Shown: positions 22,255 through 26,984 of the stretch, in pieces
How the letters are laid out: every line of letters begins with the position of its first letter
Position numbering within the stretch: position 1 is the stretch's first letter
Virus record (IMG/VR): IMGVR_UViG_3300047551_003541
Coordinates: 1-26,984 of that record
Strand: one strand, 5' to 3'
From: a virus
DNA length: 26,984 bases
Made by a program: the position numbers and the translations under genes
Notes under the pieces: generated by a model
Told to the model about the DNA's origin: nothing
The model's input: the letters and a program-made list of their open reading frames with translations, nothing else
The model's database searches: none

Positions 22255-22635
22255 ATGTTTGAAGTATTTATTAAAGATAATGAATTGTATCTTGGTTTAA
22301 CAAAACGAGATGTAATTACAAAAGTATTGCCAATGGGTGATATTAGGGAAGAAGGTAAATCTGCTTTAAAAGATGCTTTATTATTATTTACTAATGATAA
22401 TGATGAAATTCGATTAAAGAGAAGTAGATTATGTGATGCAGTATCAAAAGCTATTTTAGAAGATAAAGCAAGTTATGATGATCATTTATGGTTTTATGCA
22501 TTTAATTTGTTTGAGAAGTATAATAGCCGCGAAGTAAGTTACAAAGTCCTGAGCAATTGTAAAGTTTGCAGCCATGATATTACCTTTCTTTATGCAGAAG
22601 AAACAGATGACGTTGAAGTTGTAGAATACAACTAA
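22255..22635 (+). CDS. Unknown 126-aa protein with CxxC
   Basis: The start is the ATG at 22255, with AGGA eight bases upstream; an earlier in-frame GTG at 22219 falls in the ribozyme-processed leader. The protein is acidic and helical, with SNCKVCSHD near residues 101-109 giving a lone CxxC, and ends in a very acidic tail (AEETDDVEVVEYN). The stop codon is one base before stem I of ribozyme 6, so cleavage by ribozymes 5 and 6 would excise an RNA of about 516 nt carrying just this gene. No family was recognised. Confidence 0.65.
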   Translation: MFEVFIKDNELYLGLTKRDVITKVLPMGDIREEGKSALKDALLLFTNDNDEIRLKRSRLCDAVSKAILEDKASYDDHLWFYAFNLFEKYNSREVSYKVLSNCKVCSHDITFLYAEETDDVEVVEYN

Positions 22636-22636
22636 T

Positions 22637-22698
22637 CCAACTGATGAGCTCCTTAAGCAAGAGCGAAACCTAAAGAATTATATTCTTGATGGTCTTGG
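22637..22698 (+). ncRNA. Hammerhead ribozyme 6 (type I)
   Basis: Stem I is CCAA (22637-22640) with TTGG (22695-22698). The core CTGATGA is at 22641-22647, stem II is GCTC/GAGC (22648-22651/22661-22664), and GAAA is at 22665-22668. Stem III is ACC/GGT plus the inner helix AAGAAT/ATTCTT (22673-22678/22682-22687). The triplet is GTC, with cleavage after 22694. Compared with ribozyme 5, stem I changed from CCAG/CTGG to CCAA/TTGG, a covariation that supports function. Confidence 0.92.
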
Positions 22699-22729
22699 TA
22701 GCTTTTTACCATATCCCGGTATTTTTTTT
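22696..22729 (+). terminator. Alternative hairpins with T8 tract after ribozyme 6
   Basis: TGGTA (22696-22700) can pair with TACCA (22707-22711). The same TACC can instead pair with GGTA (22718-22721), which runs directly into eight Ts, a weak terminator-like form. The two folds exclude each other, and the first also competes with stem I of the ribozyme (22695-22698). Confidence 0.4.
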
Positions 22730-22756
22730 CACTTATCACCTGTAAAGGATTACATC

Positions 22757-22918
22757 ATGCTATATACCGTTATTTTGTCTAATAATTCTGTTGAAGTTAT
22801 TAGAGCCTCTTCTGTTCAAGAATTAGTTGCTGTTATTAGAGAAAATTCTGGTGACGAACTCGTATTGGAAACTATCGTAAAGGTAGAAGAAGAGAAGAAA
22901 GAAGATGCTTCTAGATAA
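22757..22918 (+). CDS. Unknown 53-aa protein
   Basis: A short frame (MLYTVILSNNSVEVIRASSVQ... ending KVEEEKKEDASR) with AAAGGA eight bases before the ATG. The N-terminal 40 residues could form a small alpha/beta unit with alternating strand and helix, and the tail is highly charged. It overlaps the next start by 14 bases, consistent with an operon. No family was recognised. Confidence 0.6.
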   Translation: MLYTVILSNNSVEVIRASSVQELVAVIRENSGDELVLETIVKVEEEKKEDASR

Positions 22919-23072
22919 TTTGTTTATCTTTGGCTATTGCATCTTTCTTTATCTAGTACTCAGTCTTACTAAAACTGAAACTGGAGAACCAACCCCTAGA
23001 TTCTTTAGAATCTCCATTCCTATCATCATGTGTGTAACTTTTATAGTACATACATACAGACAACTCTCATAG
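22905..23072 (+). CDS. Small membrane protein (55 aa)
   Basis: Starts with ATG at 22905 inside the end of the preceding gene. Two hydrophobic segments, NLFIFGYCIFLYLVLSL and ISIPIIMCVTFIVHTY, flank a polar loop containing KTETGEPTPR. There is no strong Shine-Dalgarno site, only a purine-rich AGAAGAAAG stretch, so coupling with the upstream gene is likely. It may be distantly related to the next two proteins, which also place a KTE/KFE after the first helix. Confidence 0.55.
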   Translation: MLLDNLFIFGYCIFLYLVLSLTKTETGEPTPRFFRISIPIIMCVTFIVHTYRQLS

Positions 23073-23088
23073 AAAAAGGAAAACAAAA

Positions 23089-23343
23089 ATGAGTATCGAA
23101 CTCCTTTCAATCACACTCTTTATTATTTGGTATTGCGTAACAACATATTGTTTAGCAAAAACAGAATTTATTCTTAAGCATCCTGAAATTGTTACAATAG
23201 GCATGTTTTTCGCAATTATTGGTAATTGCTATTTAGCTGTTTATTATGCATCTTTGTTTGTAATGAATTTTGCATTTTGGACAGTTATTGGTTTTGCCGC
23301 TTATATTTTCTCTCTTCTATTTAGCAAAGAAAGAGCCATCTAA
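23089..23343 (+). CDS. Small polytopic membrane protein (84 aa), paralogue A
   Basis: AAAAGGA precedes the ATG at 23089. About three hydrophobic helices are visible: LLSITLFIIWYCVTTY, IVTIGMFFAIIGNCYLAVYY, and FAFWTVIGFAAYIFSLLF. It aligns by eye along its whole length with the next protein (both start MSI, share Y-L-K-E after helix 1, N-LA-Y in helix 2 and A-W in helix 3), so the two are probably a tandem duplication. The role is unknown; the inner membrane is the likely site. Confidence 0.65.
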   Translation: MSIELLSITLFIIWYCVTTYCLAKTEFILKHPEIVTIGMFFAIIGNCYLAVYYASLFVMNFAFWTVIGFAAYIFSLLFSKERAI

Positions 23344-23585
23344 TGAGTATTGCAATTTTCTTATTCATCTTCAGTTGCTTATCCTCTATTTATTTGATTT
23401 ACAAATTTGAAATCAATATTCGAGATTGGCAATTAAGTTTAGCTATTTTATTTGCTACTTTAATGAATGCATTTTTAGCGTTCAACTATCCGCTATTCTA
23501 TATTGTCTCATATGCTTTATGGATCCCATTAGCTCTTTTCTCCCTAAGCTATTTATCTTTATTTGAAGGAAGGTCAATCAAATGA
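23343..23585 (+). CDS. Small polytopic membrane protein (80 aa), paralogue B
   Basis: The start overlaps the previous stop (TAATG), so it is translationally coupled. Hydrophobic helices are MSIAIFLFIFSCLSSIYLI, LSLAILFATLMNAFLAF and FYIVSYALWIPLALFSLSYL. It resembles paralogue A in length, helix layout and matching residues. The next gene starts inside its stop (ATGA). Function is unknown. Confidence 0.65.
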   Translation: MSIAIFLFIFSCLSSIYLIYKFEINIRDWQLSLAILFATLMNAFLAFNYPLFYIVSYALWIPLALFSLSYLSLFEGRSIK

Positions 23586-23893
23586 GTGACGTTATTAATG
23601 CCCCACAATCTACTAAGTTTTTAAATGAACAAATTATTTCTGATGAAAAAGGTATTTATACTTCTCGCGTCAATAATGATGGTTCAGTCATGATTAAATT
23701 TGATCCTTATAGAATTCCTTCTCTTGAAAATCGCATTTTAATTCTTGCAAAAGAAATCGAATACTTCAGAGAATACAATTACGATATTCGTTTTGTGAAA
23801 GATCGCAGACATCAAGATTTGTATATTATGTATGCAAATCCAACAGAAAACTCTCCAAAACCTTTCTCTGATGATGAGGAAACAAATGTTTGA
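23582..23893 (+). CDS. Unknown soluble 103-aa protein
   Basis: ATGA overlap with the previous gene and a GGAAGG site upstream. The protein is hydrophilic (SDVINAPQSTKFLNEQ, YRIPSLENRILILAKEIEYFREYNYDIRFVKDRRHQDLYIMYANP) with an acidic tail, and is probably an alpha/beta domain. It is the only clearly soluble product among the small membrane proteins of this operon, so it might act with them at the membrane. No family was recognised. Confidence 0.6.
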   Translation: MSDVINAPQSTKFLNEQIISDEKGIYTSRVNNDGSVMIKFDPYRIPSLENRILILAKEIEYFREYNYDIRFVKDRRHQDLYIMYANPTENSPKPFSDDEETNV

Positions 23894-24128
23894 TTTATAT
23901 GTAAGTATGTGGATTTTATCTTCTGTGTTTTTTATTGGATATATTCTAACCAGAATCAATAATGTTATTCTAATTCATCAACATCTTGATTTAGAATTCA
24001 TTGGTAAATTATTCACTTTCTATATTCTTAACTTTTTTGTATGGCACATCAATCTCTATGTCTTTTTAAATGACAAAGAAAGTTTTGATAACGAAATACA
24101 AAAACAAATCAAAGACCACTTAATATAA
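23886..24128 (+). CDS. Small two-helix membrane protein (80 aa)
   Basis: I chose the ATG at 23886 because GAGGA lies five bases upstream, within the end of the previous gene; a longer reading from 23832 would overlap that gene extensively. Two hydrophobic helices are seen: SMWILSSVFFIGYILT and LFTFYILNFFVWHINLYVFL, followed by a charged tail. It is similar in size to the 80-84-aa paralogues but not clearly homologous. Confidence 0.65.
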   Translation: MFDLYVSMWILSSVFFIGYILTRINNVILIHQHLDLEFIGKLFTFYILNFFVWHINLYVFLNDKESFDNEIQKQIKDHLI

Positions 24129-24138
24129 GGAACCTGTA

Positions 24139-24543
24139 ATGAAAACAAATGAACAAGAAATGAACAACGATACTGAACAAAACCCCGAGCAAAGTCAATC
24201 CCCTGTTGATCAAAATGAAGAAAATACTGAACAAAAGACAGAGGAAAAGAAGACTGTTCAAAGTAAAAAGACTGAACAAAAACGCAAATCTTTAAAAGAG
24301 ATGTATGATAATACTCCTCGATGGGCTAAAGTTGTTGTTGCTTTACTTATTATGTTAGGTATTTATAAGTGGACTCCAATCTTTCAATTGGTAACTGCTT
24401 TCCTTTATGTTGTACTCTTACCAGCTTTCTTCCTCTATTTAATGGGCTTTATCTCAAATGAAGCTTATGATAGTTTGATTGAAGGTATCGAAAGCATCAA
24501 AATCAAAGTTCAAGAACAGAAAGCAAAAGAAGCAAATGTGTAA
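24139..24543 (+). CDS. Unknown membrane protein with long acidic/Gln-rich N-terminus (134 aa)
   Basis: AAGGA precedes the ATG at 24139. Residues 1-55 are low-complexity Glu/Gln/Lys (NTEQKTEEKKTVQSKKTEQKR split over 28-48), then comes a probable membrane helix pair (WAKVVVALLIMLGIYKW and AFLYVVLLPAFFLYLMGFI) and a charged helical tail. This looks like a cytoplasmic disordered arm tethered to the membrane. A 23-base piece of its early coding sequence is repeated downstream at 24633-24655. Confidence 0.6.
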   Translation: MKTNEQEMNNDTEQNPEQSQSPVDQNEENTEQKTEEKKTVQSKKTEQKRKSLKEMYDNTPRWAKVVVALLIMLGIYKWTPIFQLVTAFLYVVLLPAFFLYLMGFISNEAYDSLIEGIESIKIKVQEQKAKEANV

Positions 24544-24655
24544 CGAACTTTTTGTAATCTGGCTATCCGTTCCCCTTTTAATTGTACTTTTTCACTAAAT
24601 GTTCAGTATTCATAGACACTTTTCACAGAAAGTACTGAACTAAACCCCGAGTAAA
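24171..24655 (+). repeat. Imperfect 23-bp direct repeat (24171-24193 and 24633-24655)
   Basis: The copies agree at 21 of 23 bases (core AAACCCCGAG). The first lies inside the 134-aa gene; the second is in the intergenic leader of the 174-aa gene, where its TACTGAAC pairs with GTTCAGTA at 24601-24608. The second copy may be a remnant of a partial gene duplication reused as a regulatory hairpin. Confidence 0.6.
24536..24598 (+). CDS. Possible 20-aa hydrophobic peptide
   Basis: ATG at 24536 overlaps the end of the 134-aa gene and encodes MCNELFVIWLSVPLLIVLFH, one short membrane-spanning stretch. The ribosome site is weak (AAAG). The overlap style matches the neighbouring membrane genes, but it is short enough to be chance. 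Confidence 0.25.
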   Translation: MCNELFVIWLSVPLLIVLFH

Positions 24656-24673
24656 AATAGACTTTATTTTTAC
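24601..24673 (+). promoter_or_regulatory. Two hairpins in the leader of the 174-aa gene
   Basis: GTTCAGTA/TACTGAAC (24601-24608/24633-24640) is an 8-bp stem with a 24-base loop. It is followed by the perfect 9-bp hairpin GTAAAAATA/TATTTTTAC (24651-24659/24665-24673) with a 5-base loop, just before the AAAGGA ribosome site. There is no T-run after either hairpin, so translation control or mRNA stability is more likely than termination. Confidence 0.5.
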
Positions 24674-24696
24674 AAAATGAACAAAGGATCTGTATT

Positions 24697-25221
24697 ATGT
24701 TAAATACTATTATTAATGTTTTAGAAAATACCAAAAAAGAATTCGCAAATTACGACAAAGAATCCAATCGTAAAGAAACTTTAACTGCTGCTTACAAATT
24801 CGCATCTTTACAACATGATCTCTATATTGATTTAGTAAAACAAATGATGGAAAATCGTCATAAAGTCATCAATACATTATGTCTATTAACTAACTCTGTA
24901 CAAATTATGCAATGTCAATTCTCTTTAATTGCCAAGGATTTAAAGTCATATAAAGATACTTCACTCGTTACTTGTTTTAAAGACTTTGAAACAGAATTAA
25001 ACAAAATGAAACAAGTTGAAACAGAAAAACAAGGATTTGAAATTGTGAGCTCAAGTGAAATGATCAAGAATCAATGGGATATTTCAAGAGTTCAAGATTA
25101 TATTTTAGAAGCAACACATATGCTTCAAGTTGTAGACAGCTATCAAGTAAAAGCAAAATTAAAAGCTAATATCAAAGATGCAAAAGAATATTTAAGCACT
25201 TTCACCACACATGTAAAATAA
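24697..25221 (+). CDS. Unknown helical 174-aa protein
   Basis: ATG at 24697 with AAAGGAT eight bases upstream. The protein is almost entirely helical and charged (LENTKKEFANYDKESNRKET, YIDLVKQMMENRHKVINTL, FETELNKMKQVETEKQ), with four scattered cysteines and no membrane segment. It looks like a small helical-bundle protein. No family was recognised. The candidate small RNA promoter begins 15 bases after its stop. Confidence 0.65.
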   Translation: MLNTIINVLENTKKEFANYDKESNRKETLTAAYKFASLQHDLYIDLVKQMMENRHKVINTLCLLTNSVQIMQCQFSLIAKDLKSYKDTSLVTCFKDFETELNKMKQVETEKQGFEIVSSSEMIKNQWDISRVQDYILEATHMLQVVDSYQVKAKLKANIKDAKEYLSTFTTHVK

Positions 25222-25235
25222 TTTTAAAAAAGTTC

Positions 25236-25265
25236 TTGACAGATATTATTTATTAATTGTATATG
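25236..25265 (+). promoter_or_regulatory. Sigma70-type promoter for the candidate small RNA
   Basis: A perfect -35 box TTGACA (25236-25241) is followed after 18 bases by TATATG (25260-25265). The start would be about 25272. It is the best sigma70-like promoter in the window and no protein gene follows directly. Confidence 0.65.
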
Positions 25266-25271
25266 TATTTA

Positions 25272-25383
25272 TATGCAGAGCTTCGCGCTGTGTTGTGTTG
25301 TTGAGTCCCTTGCATGCACTTTCTCCTTGGTGTGTGTAAGGGGTTAATCTGGTTTCTGTGGTTTTTTAATCACAGATTTTTTT
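25272..25383 (+). ncRNA. Candidate small RNA with three hairpins and an anti-Shine-Dalgarno loop
   Basis: From the predicted start to the terminator this is about 112 nt with no convincing ORF. Hairpin 1 (25276-25290) is short. Hairpin 2 pairs CCCTTGCATGCAC (25307-25319) with GTGTGTGTAAGGG (25330-25342): all 13 positions are Watson-Crick or G-U. Its 10-base loop TTTCTCCTTG contains CTCCTT, the complement of the AAGGAG ribosome site used by many genes here. Hairpin 3 is the terminator. A small RNA that blocks or sequesters Shine-Dalgarno sites is the natural hypothesis. No known family was recognised. Confidence 0.6.
25355..25383 (+). terminator. Intrinsic terminator of the candidate small RNA
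   Basis: TCTGTG/CACAGA (25355-25360/25371-25376) with a 10-base loop, followed by seven Ts (25377-25383). The T-run is shared with the next inverted repeat. Confidence 0.75.
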
Positions 25384-25403
25384 ACCCCCGCCAGGGGGTA
25401 AAA
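25380..25403. terminator. Perfect 10-bp inverted repeat, possible second or bidirectional terminator
   Basis: TTTTACCCCC (25380-25389) and GGGGGTAAAA (25394-25403) are exact complements around GCCA. The five G-C pairs make it very stable. It directly follows the small-RNA terminator and could stop leftward transcription or act as a double-strand origin or protein site. Confidence 0.55.
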
Positions 25404-25775
25404 CATTTTTACTACACTCAAAAAAAATGCAAAAAAGAAGCAAAAGAAAAGAAGGAAAACGAGACGAGAGGCGAGCTCAAAACAAATCCTAAAACGCTTT
25501 AGGAAAACAATAGGGGAAGGATAAAGAAATATAAGTTTCTTTTTCGGGTACCTGGTACCCACCCACTTCCCTCTCTATCCCCTACTTCCACCCTTTTCCT
25601 CCTTCCCACCCTATCCCACTCTTACCACCACTTCCCTACATTCCCGCTTCCTATTTATACCGCATCTTCACTTTATACCGTACTTATTTCCCCCTTATAT
25701 TTCGATTTTATTCTCAAAAACGATTATTAGAAGCCATAGAGTGTTTAATCTGAACTCTATCTCAAACGTTTCAAA
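25404..25775 (+). promoter_or_regulatory. Non-coding region with purine/pyrimidine asymmetry, hairpins and direct repeats
   Basis: A purine-rich stretch (about 25418-25470), then hairpin CCTAAA-ACGC-TTTAGG (25488-25503), the palindrome GGGTACC-T-GGTACCC (25546-25560), 85 bases with no G on the + strand (25561-25645, C-rich), a direct repeat TTTATACCG (25654-25662 and 25672-25680), and hairpin ATAGAGT/ACTCTAT (25736-25742/25754-25760) just before the next gene. The C-rich, G-free tract resembles a Rho-loading (rut) region; an origin is another option. No ORF is credible. Confidence 0.5.
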
Positions 25776-26063
25776 ATGTTTCAGCGTAAAAATATTTTTA
25801 ATACACCAATGTATATTTCCGAAATCAAAGCAAAAGATGACTATCGAATTCTACTTGATAGATTAGATTATGAAAAGCCTTATCAACTCAAAGAATCTTC
25901 TTTTAAAAAGATTCTTTACAAACTAGATTCCTTATATACTGTATCTAATGATGTTAAATTAGAATTAGTAGATTTAGAAGTAAATAAGTTTATTAGTTAT
26001 ATTAGATATAGATATCAGTATTCTGAATTAAAATTTTTATTTTGTGAGGATTGGTATGTTTAA
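25776..26063 (+). CDS. Unknown 95-aa protein
   Basis: ATG at 25776 without a recognisable Shine-Dalgarno site; a hairpin ends 15 bases upstream, so translation may depend on a short leader or a different mechanism. A second ATG at residue 12 has no better site. The protein is charged and Tyr-rich (DYRILLDRLDYEKPYQLKE, FISYIRYRYQYSELKFLFCEDWYV), probably alpha/beta. It overlaps the next gene by eight bases. No family was recognised. Confidence 0.55.
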   Translation: MFQRKNIFNTPMYISEIKAKDDYRILLDRLDYEKPYQLKESSFKKILYKLDSLYTVSNDVKLELVDLEVNKFISYIRYRYQYSELKFLFCEDWYV

Positions 26064-26388
26064 TAAAATATATAGTGCGCCGATTTTTTCTCTTATTATC
26101 AAGCAATATCTTTTAAAAGAATTAGATGTTAAGTATTCTGGATCTAAGCAATTAGATACTAATACATATAAACATTCATATGAGTTAATATATAATGCCG
26201 CGACTCTTTATGAAGTAGACTTATTATTTGTAAATACTTTAGCGTATGTAACAATAACAATACCTAATGTTGCATATAAGAGTAAAGAGATTGAATTATT
26301 TGATTTAGATAAAGAGAATCAAGAGACAAGAATCATTAATACATTTATTAGTTTATGTTATGAATTAGATATTAGGCCATTTAAATGA
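26056..26388 (+). CDS. Unknown 110-aa protein
   Basis: ATG at 26056 with GAGGA five bases upstream; an in-frame GTG at 26044 is part of that ribosome site region and is less likely. Features are FNKIYSAPIFSLIIKQYLLKEL at the start (hydrophobic helix, split here by Ile-Ile), a Tyr-rich middle, and beta-like LAYVTITIPNVAY. It overlaps the next gene as ATGA. The role is unknown; it shares the short, Tyr/Asp-rich character of its neighbours. Confidence 0.6.
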   Translation: MFNKIYSAPIFSLIIKQYLLKELDVKYSGSKQLDTNTYKHSYELIYNAATLYEVDLLFVNTLAYVTITIPNVAYKSKEIELFDLDKENQETRIINTFISLCYELDIRPFK

Positions 26389-26741
26389 AGACTTATATTT
26401 ATTATGCTTTTTCATTTTCATTAGAGAATGAAAGATATACAGTAATGTTAAATAGTGAATGCTATGATTCTGATAGGGATTTAACTAATATTGCGGCGCG
26501 AAAAATTGATACTATGTTAAGTGAATTTTTCCCTGCAAATGAAATCCAAATTACACACAATCAATCTGTTGATTCAGATGCATTTATTACTTACTTATGT
26601 GAAAAATATCAAATTAGTATTTCTCAGCATCTTTGTATTAATTTTGAAGATGATAGAGAAATTGCTATTATTAAAGAAAAAGAACAACCTTTAGAGAGAG
26701 ATTTAGAAGATTGCAATACAAAACAATCACAACTAAATTAA
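26385..26741 (+). CDS. Unknown 118-aa protein
   Basis: Starts within the previous stop (ATGA). It begins MKTYIYYAFSFSLENERYTVML, continues with a helical, acidic middle (DRDLTNIAARKIDTMLSEFF) and ends in a polar Glu/Lys/Gln tail (KEKEQPLERDLEDCNTKQSQLN). It is likely a small soluble alpha/beta protein. No motif was recognised. The next frame begins inside its 3' end. Confidence 0.6.
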   Translation: MKTYIYYAFSFSLENERYTVMLNSECYDSDRDLTNIAARKIDTMLSEFFPANEIQITHNQSVDSDAFITYLCEKYQISISQHLCINFEDDREIAIIKEKEQPLERDLEDCNTKQSQLN

Positions 26742-26984
26742 ATGAGTTTGACAATTATCGTTTATATTTAACTGCACAAAGTACAATAGAAAAATATGTC
26801 AAACCTATCCCTTTTATATTGAATCATTTAGATGAATATATGAAAGCAGAAATATATAAAGATCTGAATAAAGACTCACAAGAGTTTTATATTATTTACG
26901 ATTATTATATTGCAAATTTAATGAAAGAACTAGGAGAACCTATTTCAGAGAAATTAATTTATCCTATTTGGCAAAGAGTATACA
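26711..26984 (+). CDS. Partial unknown protein (C-terminus outside window)
   Basis: A frame in a different register is open from 26675 to the window end, with no ATG near its beginning; TTG at 26711 is the likeliest start, with a purine-rich GAGAGAG upstream. The readable part (LNEFDNYRLYLTAQSTIEKYVKPIPF..., ending KLIYPIWQRVY) is Tyr-rich and helical, like its upstream neighbours, which supports it being real. An ATG at 26742 in another frame stops after nine codons. Confidence 0.5.
   Translation, partial: MQYKTITTKLNEFDNYRLYLTAQSTIEKYVKPIPFILNHLDEYMKAEIYKDLNKDSQEFYIIYDYYIANLMKELGEPISEKLIYPIWQRVY

Noticed and set aside
12932-22698. Recurring CTGATGAG...CGAAAC words could be taken for dispersed CRISPR-like repeats
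   Set aside because: Spacing is irregular, there are no uniform spacers, and the flanking stems pair exactly as hammerheads require.
25314-25502. 62-codon ORF on the + strand, and a 72-codon ORF on the opposite strand at 25344-25562
   Set aside because: Both run through the small-RNA hairpin, terminator and 10-bp inverted repeat, have low-complexity products and no ribosome site.

Overview
This is a stretch of an AT-rich tailed-phage genome, probably from a large phage. It has a large terminase, very long multidomain proteins, tightly overlapping genes and Shine-Dalgarno starts, and no tRNA, rRNA, CRISPR array or metabolic gene. The standard code is used, since both TGA and TGG codons behave normally. 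The host cannot be named from the sequence.

Layout. Positions 1-11705 are a leftward (minus) operon of virion or packaging genes: a 246-aa Cys-rich protein, a 1612-aa protein with a complete staphylococcal-nuclease-type domain, a 498-aa Gly/Ala-rich protein, TerL, a 631-aa protein, a 134-aa beta-rich protein and a gene cut by the window edge. A 250-bp divergent region (11706-11955) separates it from rightward genes that run to the end. These include a 316-aa membrane-anchored protein, a small kinase-like protein, two unknowns, and a 1829-aa polyprotein-like ORF. That ORF carries an HExxH peptidase-like segment fused to a divergent double-psi beta-barrel RNA polymerase of the cellular-RdRp/YonO/crAss-phage type. 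After it come unknown small genes, a dense operon of small membrane proteins (22757-24598), a helical protein, a 554-bp non-coding region, and four more overlapping unknown genes, the last one cut off.

The main feature is RNA-level control. Six hammerhead ribozymes, all on the + strand, sit between genes from 12932 to 22698. Four are type III with an open stem III, and two are type I. Each has the CTGATGA and GAAA core, all three stems and a valid NUH cleavage site. Nearly every cleaved segment would carry one gene, so the phage appears to cut its polycistronic RNA into separate messages with 5'-OH ends. The phage RNA polymerase lies inside this ribozyme-marked block. Its ORF keeps internal Shine-Dalgarno/ATG starts and what may be a hammerhead remnant, as if several genes had fused in frame.

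Other RNA features support a heavily RNA-regulated region. There is a candidate three-hairpin small RNA (25272-25383) with its own promoter and terminator; its main loop shows the anti-Shine-Dalgarno sequence CTCCTT. There are micro-ORFs with strong Shine-Dalgarno sites, a pseudoknot in the polymerase leader, mutually exclusive hairpins after two ribozymes, and a repeated GACGAGACGA leader motif. All assignments come from reading the sequence alone; no database or folding program was run.
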